Below, piece after piece: positions 1 to 5,706 of a stretch of 5,706 nucleotides of DNA. A program made the translations under genes and the position numbers. The stretch lies in assembly GCA_040006755.1 (NCBI GenBank), contig JBDTWJ010000200.1, forward strand, positions 1 through 5,706, in the 5' to 3' direction. The notes beneath the pieces were generated by a model. It was not told where the DNA came from and did no database searches. It saw only the letters and a program-made list of their open reading frames with translations. Position 1 is the stretch's first letter. Every line of letters starts with the position of its first letter. This DNA comes from JAENVT01 sp040006755. Its GTDB lineage: Bacteria > Actinomycetota > Acidimicrobiia > Acidimicrobiales > Ilumatobacteraceae.

Positions 1-1163
1 TGCCGGACGACTTCAACACGAAGCATCGCAGCGTGTGGGTCGACATCGATCCGGCGTTGTTCGACCGCGAGGTGATGGCGGCGACATACGACACGTACAT
101 CGATCAACTGGTCTACGCCGAGGATTGCGGGTTCGACGGGATCTGCGTCAACGAACACCACAACAACGGGTATGGCCTCATGCCGTCGCCGAACCTGATC
201 GCCGCGATCCTTGCCAACCGCACGTCGCAAGCGGCGATCACCGTTCTCGGCAACTCGGTTGCGTTGTACAACCCACCAATCCGAGTTGCCGAAGAGTTCG
301 CGATGCTCGATCTGTTCTCGCGTGGTCGATTGATCGCCGGCTTCCCCGTGGGCACTGCGATGGACACCACCCACTCGTATGGAATGAACCCCGGCAACTT
401 GCGTCCTCGCTACTACGAGGGCATCGACCTGATCATGAAGGCGTGGCAAGCAACTGAACCGTTCGCTTACAACGGCCGTTTCAATCAGCAGCGCTACGTC
501 AACCCCGTGCCGCGTCCGTGGCAACAACCGCACCCGCCGGTGTGGATCCCCGGTGGCGGATCCGTCGAGACGTGGGACTTCTGCGCAGAGAACGACTTCG
601 TATACGGCGCCCTGACTTACTACGGGTACAAGATGGTTCGCGAGACCGTGAGCGGCTATTGGAGTCGGGTCGAGGCTCACGGACGCGACGACAATCCGCA
701 TCGTTTGGCGGTCACGCAATTCATCGGCGTTGCGGACTCCGATGCAGAGGCCTACAAGCTGTACCGCGAGCCGGCCGAGTATTTCTTCAACCGCTCGCTT
801 CACGTCTACCCGGGTTTCACGGATGCGCCGGGATATGTCACGGAAGGATCCGTACGCGCCCGTTACAAGTCACAGGTACGCCAGGTTGCGCGCAACAAGC
901 AGGCCAAGCACGACCTCTCGTGGGACGAGATGGTCGACAACGGCTACGTCGTGATCGGCGGACCCGACACGGTGCGCGAGCAACTCGAGGAGGCTGCGAA
1001 GGAACTTCGCATCGGCCACCTCTGCGCCATGCTGCAGTTCGGCAACATGAACGACGAGCTGACGCGATACAACACCAATCTCTTCGGCGAGAAGGTCGCT
1101 CCCGCTCTCAAGACGTTGTTCTCCGAGTACGACGATCCGTGGTGGCCGCAAAATGCCCGCTGA
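1..1163 (+). CDS. Luciferase-like (LLM class) flavin-dependent oxidoreductase, 5'-truncated by window edge
   Basis: The frame is open from position 3 to the TGA at 1161-1163, giving about 386 visible residues. The true start lies left of the window. A GTG at 33 is in frame, but the preceding codons (PDDFNTKHRS) read like the normal N-terminus of this family, so GTG is probably internal. Family signatures seen: GFDGICVNEHH (Glu-His-His at 153-161), MPSPNLIAA after it, EEFAMLD followed by FSRGRLIAGFPVG near 291-353, and PVWIPGGGSVETW near 538-575. These fit the TIM-barrel bacterial luciferase superfamily, whose members use reduced FMN or F420 to oxidise aldehydes, ketones, terpenes or other small organics in the cytoplasm. 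The length is close to a full family member, so only a few residues are missing. The C-terminus (near 940-1163) has the usual GGPDTVREQLEE segment. It overlaps the downstream hydrolase gene by 11 nt, suggesting one transcript. The family call is firm; cofactor (FMN or F420) and substrate are not determinable. Confidence 0.93.
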   Translation, partial: PDDFNTKHRSVWVDIDPALFDREVMAATYDTYIDQLVYAEDCGFDGICVNEHHNNGYGLMPSPNLIAAILANRTSQAAITVLGNSVALYNPPIRVAEEFAMLDLFSRGRLIAGFPVGTAMDTTHSYGMNPGNLRPRYYEGIDLIMKAWQATEPFAYNGRFNQQRYVNPVPRPWQQPHPPVWIPGGGSVETWDFCAENDFVYGALTYYGYKMVRETVSGYWSRVEAHGRDDNPHRLAVTQFIGVADSDAEAYKLYREPAEYFFNRSLHVYPGFTDAPGYVTEGSVRARYKSQVRQVARNKQAKHDLSWDEMVDNGYVVIGGPDTVREQLEEAAKELRIGHLCAMLQFGNMNDELTRYNTNLFGEKVAPALKTLFSEYDDPWWPQNAR

Positions 1164-1863
1164 ACGCAAGCACCTCGTCTATCTGTTCGGTATCGCCGGT
1201 CATCCAGAGCTGTCGCCGGCAATGCGCGCGGTCGAGCAGGCTGGCTGGGAGATCGTCGTCCCGTCGGTGCCGGGCTTCGACGGCGTTGCTGGATTCCAGC
1301 CGCGCGACGAGTATCTCGATTGGCTCACCACCTTCTGGGACTCCATCGATGCGACCGGTGCGACACCGTGCCCGGTCGTCGGGGCATCCGTCGGCGGGAT
1401 GATCGCGGCCGAACTCGCTGCGCTGCGACCGGAGGTCGTCACGGGGGTCGCGTTGATGGCTCCGTTCGGCATTGCCGACGGTGACCATCCGGGCTTCAAC
1501 ATCTACGGCACGCCCAATACAGAGAGGATGGGCCACCTCTTCGCGAAGGGTGTGCCGGATGCGTTCGCACATCGGTTCGCGCATCTCGGGGCCGAAGAGG
1601 CGCCGGTGGCCAGCTACCTCAGCGACGTTGCCGCTGCCAACCTGCTGTGGCCTCTGGGAGATCGTGGAACCGCCAAGCGGCTGCATCGCATCACGGCTCC
1701 ACGCTTGACGCTGTGGGGTGATCTCGACGAGGTGAACCCCGTCAGCAACGCCGGCGCATGGGGCGGCGCCCAGGTCGTTGCCGGTGCCGGCCACCTCCTC
1801 GAGTGGGACGCGCCCGACCAGGTCTCGACAGCCCTGTTGGGCTTCCTCAACGTCCTCGCTTGA
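1153..1863 (+). CDS. Alpha/beta-fold hydrolase, 236 aa
   Basis: This is a cytoplasmic serine hydrolase of the alpha/beta fold, with no signal peptide. The nucleophile elbow is G77-A-S79-V-G-G, after a strand reading TPCPVV. The probable acid is Asp192 in WGDLDEVNP (residues 188-196). The probable catalytic His is His214 in GAGHLLEWDAP (211-221). At 236 residues it is short for the fold, with a small cap region (about 105-180). The usual HG oxyanion motif is replaced by FGIAGHP at 12-18. The ATG at 1153 lies inside the end of the oxidoreductase gene (11-nt overlap, different frame). Only a weak purine-rich GGTGG (1141-1145) precedes it, so translation is probably coupled to the upstream gene. 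The substrate is unknown. An ester, lactone or beta-diketone produced by the neighbouring oxidoreductase is a reasonable inference. The 3' end overlaps the convergent hydrolase gene. Confidence 0.9.
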   Translation: MPAERKHLVYLFGIAGHPELSPAMRAVEQAGWEIVVPSVPGFDGVAGFQPRDEYLDWLTTFWDSIDATGATPCPVVGASVGGMIAAELAALRPEVVTGVALMAPFGIADGDHPGFNIYGTPNTERMGHLFAKGVPDAFAHRFAHLGAEEAPVASYLSDVAAANLLWPLGDRGTAKRLHRITAPRLTLWGDLDEVNPVSNAGAWGGAQVVAGAGHLLEWDAPDQVSTALLGFLNVLA

Positions 1864-2689
1864 TGGCATCGCGTAGGGCATCGACGTATCTATGAAAGGA
1901 ACCCAGGAACGAGTGAATTCCATGCGGAGCACCATCGATCAATCTCATGTCGATCTCGGGGTTTGCCGTCTGTTGCTGGACTGCGTGCTCGGGAAACAGC
2001 GCGGGTCCCATCTGTGGATCGGCCCGCAGGATGATCATCGGCTTGGTGATGCGCGCGTCGGGGTCGTATCCACTGAGCGCGCCACCGTAGATGGCGGGAA
2101 GCCAGACATCGGGGTCGCCGAGCATCAGCGAATCGACGCGGCTCTGCAAGGCCCGAGCACTCATGGAGTCGCCTGCCCGCCCCCACGGCATCACCGCATC
2201 GGCCACCATCGCCTCGTAGTGCGCGCGCGGCCGCTCTTCGACCTGCGCCGCGCGCATGTTGGCTTCAAGTATCGGAAAGACGCCGGCCATGATGCTCTCC
2301 GCGAACAGTTTCTGGTCGCAGAAGTACAACGGCGGGTCCTCGCACATCGCCGACCGAACGAGGTCAGGACGCGTCGCGGTGAGGTGATGGGTGATCACGC
2401 CGCCCAGCGAATGACCAACGAGAACGACGGGTTCGCCGATCACTTCTTCGATGAAGGCGATCACGTCGTCGGTGTAGAACGGCACGGAGTACGTGCCGGC
2501 GGATCGGTCACTTCGACCGTGTCCGCGAAGGTCGATGCGGAACACATCCGCATCGTCGCCGAGGTCGTCAACGACCTCGTCGTAACCGGTGGAGATACCG
2601 GACAATCCATGCAGCATCAACACCTTCGTCGCACCCGGCGAACCGTCGCGACTCCACTCGAGTTCGACATCGTTATGGCTGAATCGCAT
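1847..2689 (-). CDS. Alpha/beta-fold hydrolase, 280 aa (esterase/lactonase-like)
   Basis: A complete minus-strand gene with all hallmarks of the alpha/beta hydrolase-1 fold: VLMLHGLSG (residues 23-31, oxyanion His27-Gly28), RIDLRGHGRSD (51-61), and nucleophile elbow G92-H-S94-L-G-G. A strand IILRADPQMG (219-228) supplies a likely acid, Asp224, and GAPHGIHSF (253-261) the likely catalytic His256. No signal peptide, so cytoplasmic. The ATG at 2687-2689 is preceded by a GGAGG on the minus strand (2694-2698) with a short 4-nt gap, which fixes the start. The protein is not closely similar to the other hydrolase in the window: motifs and lengths differ, so they are not a recent duplication. It is transcribed divergently from the ABC importer operon. 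Its stop (TGA, complement of 1847-1849) lies inside the convergent hydrolase gene. The exact reaction (ester, lactone, epoxide or C-C hydrolysis) cannot be assigned; the canonical Ser nucleophile argues against an epoxide hydrolase or dehalogenase, which use Asp. Confidence 0.92.
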   Translation of the reverse strand: MRFSHNDVELEWSRDGSPGATKVLMLHGLSGISTGYDEVVDDLGDDADVFRIDLRGHGRSDRSAGTYSVPFYTDDVIAFIEEVIGEPVVLVGHSLGGVITHHLTATRPDLVRSAMCEDPPLYFCDQKLFAESIMAGVFPILEANMRAAQVEERPRAHYEAMVADAVMPWGRAGDSMSARALQSRVDSLMLGDPDVWLPAIYGGALSGYDPDARITKPMIILRADPQMGPALFPEHAVQQQTANPEIDMRLIDGAPHGIHSFLGSFHRYVDALRDAIKRGR

Positions 2690-2703
2690 GGCGCCTCCGA
2701 TAG

Positions 2704-2732
2704 TTGTTCACCGAAATGTTATGCACTATGGT
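2704..2732 (+). promoter_or_regulatory. Candidate promoter for the ABC importer operon
   Basis: TTGTTC (2704-2709) is followed by a 17-nt spacer and TATGGT (2727-2732), which matches TATAAT at four positions. A transcript starting near 2739 would have a leader of about 80 nt before the lipoprotein ATG and would include the strong Shine-Dalgarno site and short frame at 2745-2792. The site overlaps the candidate minus-strand promoter face to face, so the two could exclude each other. The -35 box is weak (three of six). Confidence 0.28.
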
Positions 2733-2744
2733 GCCCATCGTCAC
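2716..2744 (-). promoter_or_regulatory. Candidate sigma70-type promoter for the minus-strand hydrolase
   Basis: Read on the minus strand, GTGACG (complement of 2739-2744; four of six match TTGACA) is followed after 17 nt by TAACAT (complement of 2716-2721; four of six match TATAAT, and it fits the TAnnnT pattern common in actinobacteria). The predicted RNA start would be about 20 nt upstream of the hydrolase ATG, leaving room for its GGAGG site. The match is modest and was found by eye in a short interval, so chance is not excluded. Confidence 0.3.
2723..2734. promoter_or_regulatory. Operator-like dyad GCACTATGGTGC
   Basis: The 12-bp dyad GCAC-TATG-GTGC is symmetric at ten of twelve positions. 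It sits in the middle of the divergent intergenic region and overlaps the -10 box proposed for the importer operon. This is where a repressor controlling both directions could bind. No regulator gene is in the window, and a 4-bp arm dyad can occur by chance. Confidence 0.2.
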
Positions 2745-2792
2745 AGGAGGTGTTCGCCGTTGCACCGCGGCGAGGGGAATGCATCACTCTGA
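2745..2792 (+). promoter_or_regulatory. Strong Shine-Dalgarno plus 10-codon reading frame (possible leader peptide)
   Basis: AGGAGGTG (2745-2752) is a perfect complement to the 16S anti-Shine-Dalgarno core. Seven nt later a TTG (2760) opens a frame encoding MHRGEGNASL, ending at TGA 2790-2792, which is 26 nt before the lipoprotein ATG. A 6-bp stem TCGCCG/CGGCGA (2754-2759 with 2768-2773) has an 8-nt loop that begins with that TTG. The strong site cannot serve the lipoprotein gene itself: it is about 66 nt too far upstream, and an in-frame TAA (2816-2818) directly precedes the ATG. It could be a translated leader that tunes expression of the importer, or a remnant of a lost gene start. No run of a single amino acid codon typical of classical attenuators is present. 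Confidence 0.25.
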
Positions 2793-2818
2793 CTTCACAT
2801 CCACACAAGGGGGAATAA

Positions 2819-4270
2819 ATGGTTCGCCGATTCATGGCAGCCGTCGCCGTCGGAGCTGTGCTCCTGGTGGCCTGCGGCTCCGACGACAAAGCATCCGACG
2901 GCACCAGCGCGCCGGCACCCGCCGACACCGCCGCACCCGCTGACACGGCGGCACCCGCCGACACCGCCGCACCAGTTGACACGGCGGCACCCGCCGACAC
3001 CGCGGCACCCGACGACACCGCGGCACCCGGCGATGCCAGCGGCCTCGTCGGCGACAGGCCCGCGACCGGTGGCCCCGATTGCGGCGCCGGCACCGGAGAG
3101 AAGGCCACGGGCGAGCCAATCAAGCTCGGTAACGTCACGACCTCGGTGCCAGGCATCGACTTCAGCACCGGCCCCGCAATGATGAAGGCGTACTTCGACT
3201 GCGTCAACGACAACGGTGGCATCAACGGACGCCCGATCCAGATGCTCGAGGAGAACGACAACCTCAAGCCCGAAGACGCAGCCGCCGCAGCTCGCAAGCT
3301 CATCGAGACCGACAAGGTCGTCGCGATGATCGGCGGCTTCAGCATCCTCGACTGCCCCGTCAACGCCGACTACTACAAGGAGCAGAACTACTACGTCATC
3401 GTCGCCGGTGTGCCGGCCGAGTGCTTCAGCTCGCCGAACATTGCAGCCGCCAACATGGGCCCCGGTTACAGCGCCTTGGGTGCTGCGCAGATCGTGGTCG
3501 AAAAGGGCGCCACGGGCACGATGGTCACGATGACCAACAAGACCGCGACGTCCGACTACAACAACTCGCTGGCCGGTCTCTACGCCGAGTCGAAGGGTCT
3601 GAAGTGGATCGACATCCAGATCCCACCGCCCATCGAAGATGCCAACGCTGCAGTGCTCGACGCGGTCGCCAAAGCCGGCAAGGGTGGAGCAATCGTGTTG
3701 AACTACACGCCGCCGGAAGGTCTGAAGATCCTGAAGGCCGCCGAAGAGCTCGGGAAGATCGATGACGTCATTTGGGGTTCGTCGACTCCGCTCAACGACA
3801 ACTCCGTCGCTGCGGCACTCGGCGCACCGTGGGCCAACAAGCTCAACGTCAACGCCGAGCTCAGCCTGCTCGACGACCCACGCCCGGAGATGGAGCTGTA
3901 CCGCAAAGTGTCCGCTCAGTACAACCCCGACGCTCCGTTGGGCAGCTTCCAGCAGATGGGCTTCATGATCGGTCGCATCATCGTCAAGACGTTGCTCGAC
4001 ATGGCCCCAGCTGATCTCGACGATCCGGCAGCCGTCAACGAGGCGGTCAAGGGCATCAAGAACTTCGACACGCACATCGTCTGCAAGCCGTGGTACTTCG
4101 GTGCCCTGCCTGCCGGCAACGTGCCGAACAACTGGGACTACAACGTCGTTCCCGACGGCACCGACACGATGGTGCTCGACAAGGACTGCTTCCCGATTGC
4201 TGAGGTCGAGCCGATTCTCACAGCGGTTCGCGCGGCGGAGGTCGATCAGGGGCTCAACACCGGCGGTTGA
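2819..4270 (+). CDS. ABC transporter substrate-binding lipoprotein, branched-chain amino acid (LivJ/HAAT) type, 483 aa
   Basis: This is the extracytoplasmic binding subunit that captures the solute for the permeases encoded next to it. Residues 1-19 form a lipoprotein signal peptide: MVRR, a hydrophobic core, and lipobox L16-V-A-C19, so the mature protein should be lipid-anchored at Cys19. Residues 20-98 are a low-complexity linker containing six (A/V/D)DTAAP repeats (35-70). The type I periplasmic-binding fold (Peripla_BP_6) begins at IKLGNVT (101-107). It includes YFDCVNDNGGINGRPI (125-140) and AAAARKLIETDKVVAMIGG (155-173), all typical of this family. Six cysteines after the lipid Cys (88, 128, 179, 202, 422, 457) could make disulfides outside the membrane. 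The ATG at 2819 follows AAGGGGG (2807-2813) by 5 nt, and a TAA at 2816-2818 blocks any upstream in-frame start. There is a 50-nt gap to the permease, without a clear terminator. Family members bind Leu/Ile/Val, but also amides, urea, aromatic acids and other organic acids; the ligand here is unknown. Confidence 0.95.
   Translation: MVRRFMAAVAVGAVLLVACGSDDKASDGTSAPAPADTAAPADTAAPADTAAPVDTAAPADTAAPDDTAAPGDASGLVGDRPATGGPDCGAGTGEKATGEPIKLGNVTTSVPGIDFSTGPAMMKAYFDCVNDNGGINGRPIQMLEENDNLKPEDAAAAARKLIETDKVVAMIGGFSILDCPVNADYYKEQNYYVIVAGVPAECFSSPNIAAANMGPGYSALGAAQIVVEKGATGTMVTMTNKTATSDYNNSLAGLYAESKGLKWIDIQIPPPIEDANAAVLDAVAKAGKGGAIVLNYTPPEGLKILKAAEELGKIDDVIWGSSTPLNDNSVAAALGAPWANKLNVNAELSLLDDPRPEMELYRKVSAQYNPDAPLGSFQQMGFMIGRIIVKTLLDMAPADLDDPAAVNEAVKGIKNFDTHIVCKPWYFGALPAGNVPNNWDYNVVPDGTDTMVLDKDCFPIAEVEPILTAVRAAEVDQGLNTGG
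2921..3028 (+). repeat. In-frame 18-bp tandem repeat, six units, encoding (A/V/D)DTAAP
   Basis: Six consecutive 18-nt units start at 2921, 2939, 2957, 2975, 2993 and 3011. Units 1 and 3 use GACACCGCCGCACC, while units 2 and 4 use GACACGGCGGCACC. The pair 1-2 is thus repeated as pair 3-4 over 36 nt with only two differences. Units 5 and 6 differ from each other at one base. This indicates growth by slippage or unequal exchange in steps of one and two units. The tract encodes a flexible Pro/Ala/Asp linker between the lipid anchor and the binding domain. Confidence 0.95.
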
Positions 4271-4320
4271 TCAGTTTCACCCGGACTACACAACGAGCCA
4301 CTTAAGGAAGAATCCTCGAT

Positions 4321-5247
4321 ATGCCAGGTCTTGGTGATTGGTGGCCCTACATCATTCAGGGCCTGGCCTTCGGGGCCATGTACGCGGTGACCGGTACGGG
4401 ACTCGTCGTCCTGTACCGGACCACCGGTGTTGTCAACCTGGCGTTCGGCGCGATCGGATGCATGGGAGCGCATGTCGCCTGGTCGCTGATGGGCGGAAGC
4501 CTCAGCAAGCCCACGCCAATCGGGCACGGGGTGCGAATTCTCGCCTATCCGGCGCTCGTAGCGGTGTGTGCCGTACTGACCTTGATCTACGGGATGTGGA
4601 TCGCGCCGAAGCTCGCCCGTCGTGATCCGCTGGTGAAGTCGCTCGGCATGGTCGGCGTCGCGCTGTTCCTGCTGGGGATCATGAAGGAACGTTGGGACAC
4701 CTCGAAGCCGCGTGCAATCGTGCTTCCGAGCAAGGTCTTCAAGGTGGCCGGCGCCGTGGTGACGTCGACTCAGATCGTCGCCCTGCTGTTTGCGGTCGTG
4801 GTGGTAGTCGTCGTCAGCGTGTTCTTGAAGACAACCGCCACAGGTACCGCGATGCGAGCCATCGCCAACGATCGCGACGTGTCGGCGTTGCTCGGTGTGC
4901 CGGTACGCCGAGTCGAGGCGCTTGCATGGCTCGGGTCCGGGGTCATCTGTGGGTGCGTGTTCCTGCTGCTGCCCCCGTTGTTCAAGAGCATCGATCAAGG
5001 GACGCTGACCTGGTTCGTGATCGGTGCTCTCGGTGGCGCGATCGTTGGTCAGTTCAGATCGCTGCCCATCACGTTCGTCGCCAGCCTGGCCATCGGCGTG
5101 ATCGAGTCGGTGATGACTCCGTTCACCGGCAACTTCCAGTTCATGGCCGACTTCCGCAAGACGACACCGTTCGTCGTCGCGGTCATCGCGATCGTGTGGA
5201 TCAGCCGGCGTCGCACGGTCGTGCTGGCCGGTAGGGAGATGCGATGA
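4321..5247 (+). CDS. ABC transporter permease, LivH type, 308 aa
   Basis: A membrane-spanning subunit of a branched-chain-amino-acid-type importer. Hydrophobic segments are visible at about 9-31, 37-58, 72-95, 106-121, 148-168, 201-222, 229-244, 249-265 and 282-295. This is consistent with the usual eight or so helices. The N-terminal pattern GLAFGAMYAVTGTGLVVLYRTTGVVNLAFG (about 14-43) matches LivH. The cytoplasmic coupling loop that contacts the ATPase is MRAIANDRDVSALLGVP (178-194) followed by RRVEALAW. The C-terminal GALGGAIVGQFRSLP (235-249) replaces the AxxLGGxGSxxGA form of classical LivH, suggesting a divergent actinobacterial subfamily. Residues 159-165 are an unbroken run of seven valines in helix 5. 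The ATG at 4321 is preceded by AAGGAAG (4304-4310). The gene's TGA overlaps the next gene's ATG (ATGA at 5244-5247), so the two permeases are probably made in a coupled, balanced way. Confidence 0.95.
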   Translation: MPGLGDWWPYIIQGLAFGAMYAVTGTGLVVLYRTTGVVNLAFGAIGCMGAHVAWSLMGGSLSKPTPIGHGVRILAYPALVAVCAVLTLIYGMWIAPKLARRDPLVKSLGMVGVALFLLGIMKERWDTSKPRAIVLPSKVFKVAGAVVTSTQIVALLFAVVVVVVVSVFLKTTATGTAMRAIANDRDVSALLGVPVRRVEALAWLGSGVICGCVFLLLPPLFKSIDQGTLTWFVIGALGGAIVGQFRSLPITFVASLAIGVIESVMTPFTGNFQFMADFRKTTPFVVAVIAIVWISRRRTVVLAGREMR

Positions 5248-5706
5248 CCACCGTCGCCGCCAATCCCGACACCTCCGTCGCTCCGCCAAGGCCCAACGCC
5301 GTGGCGCGGGTGACCTCCAGTCGAGCGTTCGAGCCGGTCGCCGTTGTCGTCGTTCTCATGGTGGGCCTCTTCGCGATCCCTGGCTTCTTCGACGCGTTCT
5401 GGATTGCCAACTTCACCCAGATGGCCGTGTTCTCGATCGTTGCCGCCAGCGCCGGGCTGCTGTACGGGCGCGTCGGATTGGTGTCGTTGGGTCAGGTGGC
5501 CTCATACGGCATCGGCTGTTGGGTGACGATGCGGTTGGCGTTCGCTACCAACTGGCCGTTCCCCATCCTCTTGATCATCGGTGGCGTCGTCGCCGCAATG
5601 ATCGGTGTGCTGATCGGCTTGCCTGCATTACGGGTCAGCGGCCTGTACCTCGCACTTGTCACGTTGATGCTCGCAGCCGGCATCGAGATCGTCCTCGGCG
5701 CGACGA
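5244..5706 (+). CDS. ABC transporter permease, LivM type, 3'-truncated by window edge
   Basis: Translation from the ATG at 5244 stays open to the window end, giving 154 complete codons. The first 30 residues are a polar, Pro/Ala-rich cytoplasmic tail. Hydrophobic segments follow at about 31-48, 58-74, 83-100, 105-125 and 132-150. LivM signatures are clear: GRVGLVSLGQVASYGIGCW (75-93, the family's G-x-x-SLGQ-x-x-x-x-GIG motif) and GLPALRVSGLYLALVTLM (125-142). AGGGAG (5233-5238), inside the end of the LivH-type gene, lies 5 nt before the ATG and supports this start. The protein should pair with the LivH-type subunit to form the channel. The end is not seen, so it cannot be said whether it is a plain permease or the permease-ATPase fusion found in some members. 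ATPase genes (LivG/LivF type) are expected further right. Confidence 0.94.
   Translation, partial: MTTVAANPDTSVAPPRPNAVARVTSSRAFEPVAVVVVLMVGLFAIPGFFDAFWIANFTQMAVFSIVAASAGLLYGRVGLVSLGQVASYGIGCWVTMRLAFATNWPFPILLIIGGVVAAMIGVLIGLPALRVSGLYLALVTLMLAAGIEIVLGAT

Noticed and set aside
33..35. GTG as the true start of the oxidoreductase
   Set aside because: The frame is open upstream to the window edge, and those residues look like the family's N-terminus. No good ribosome site precedes the GTG.
1892..2818. A 308-codon plus-strand open frame opposite the minus-strand hydrolase
   Set aside because: The minus strand carries all alpha/beta hydrolase motifs in order. The plus frame has no recognisable domain and no suitable ribosome site.
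2795..4075. A 426-codon open frame on the minus strand opposite the binding lipoprotein
   Set aside because: Its translation is rich in Val, Asp, Arg and Gly without domain motifs and is the mirror of a clear coding gene. GC-rich third positions create such open antisense frames.
4254..4270. Small inverted repeat TCAAC/GTTGA at the end of the binding-protein gene as a terminator
   Set aside because: The stem is only 5 bp with a 7-nt loop and no following T-run. It lies inside the operon, where full termination is not expected.
4795..4815. Run of seven valine codons in the LivH-type permease as a microsatellite
   Set aside because: The codons are mixed (GTC, GTG, GTA), so it is not a simple nucleotide repeat. 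A Val-rich membrane helix is ordinary.
4246..5289. A 347-codon open frame on the minus strand opposite the LivH-type permease
   Set aside because: Its composition is dominated by Arg, His, Asp and Gln with no recognisable fold. The plus-strand permease with clear motifs explains the region.

Overview
The window is GC-rich DNA with strong G/C preference at third codon positions, densely coding, with overlapping gene ends. The substrate-binding protein has a C-G-S-D-D lipoprotein start, an Ala/Pro/Asp/Thr-rich linker and a YFDCVNDNGGINGRPI motif. These features suggest a high-GC actinobacterium, perhaps the Acidimicrobiia/Ilumatobacter type. That placement is inference from protein style; no rRNA or marker gene is present.

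Layout. Positions 1-1163 (+) hold the 3' nearly complete part of a luciferase-like flavin-dependent oxidoreductase that begins just left of the window. Its tail overlaps by 11 nt a small alpha/beta hydrolase (1153-1863, +). A second, unrelated alpha/beta hydrolase lies on the minus strand (1847-2689) and converges on the first with a 17-nt overlap. A 129-nt divergent intergenic region (2690-2818) follows. It carries weak candidate promoters in both directions, an operator-like dyad, and a very strong Shine-Dalgarno sequence in front of a 10-codon reading frame. To the right is a branched-chain-amino-acid-type (LIV/HAAT family) ABC importer operon on the plus strand: a substrate-binding lipoprotein (2819-4270), a LivH-type permease (4321-5247) and a LivM-type permease (5244 to beyond the right edge). 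The two permease genes are coupled by an ATGA overlap.

How the genes may work together. The importer subunits clearly form one system, and the ATPase genes would be expected to the right. The oxidoreductase and two hydrolases next to it resemble a small catabolic set, in which an imported or diffusing carbonyl, terpenoid or ester compound is oxygenated and then hydrolysed. The substrate cannot be read from the sequence, and a transported branched-chain amino acid or a short organic acid remains possible.

I saw no RNA gene, insertion sequence, CRISPR array or convincing terminator. Nothing here is clearly a new system. The items most worth a second look are the 2690-2818 leader region, the hexapeptide repeat tract in the lipoprotein, and the catabolic gene association.
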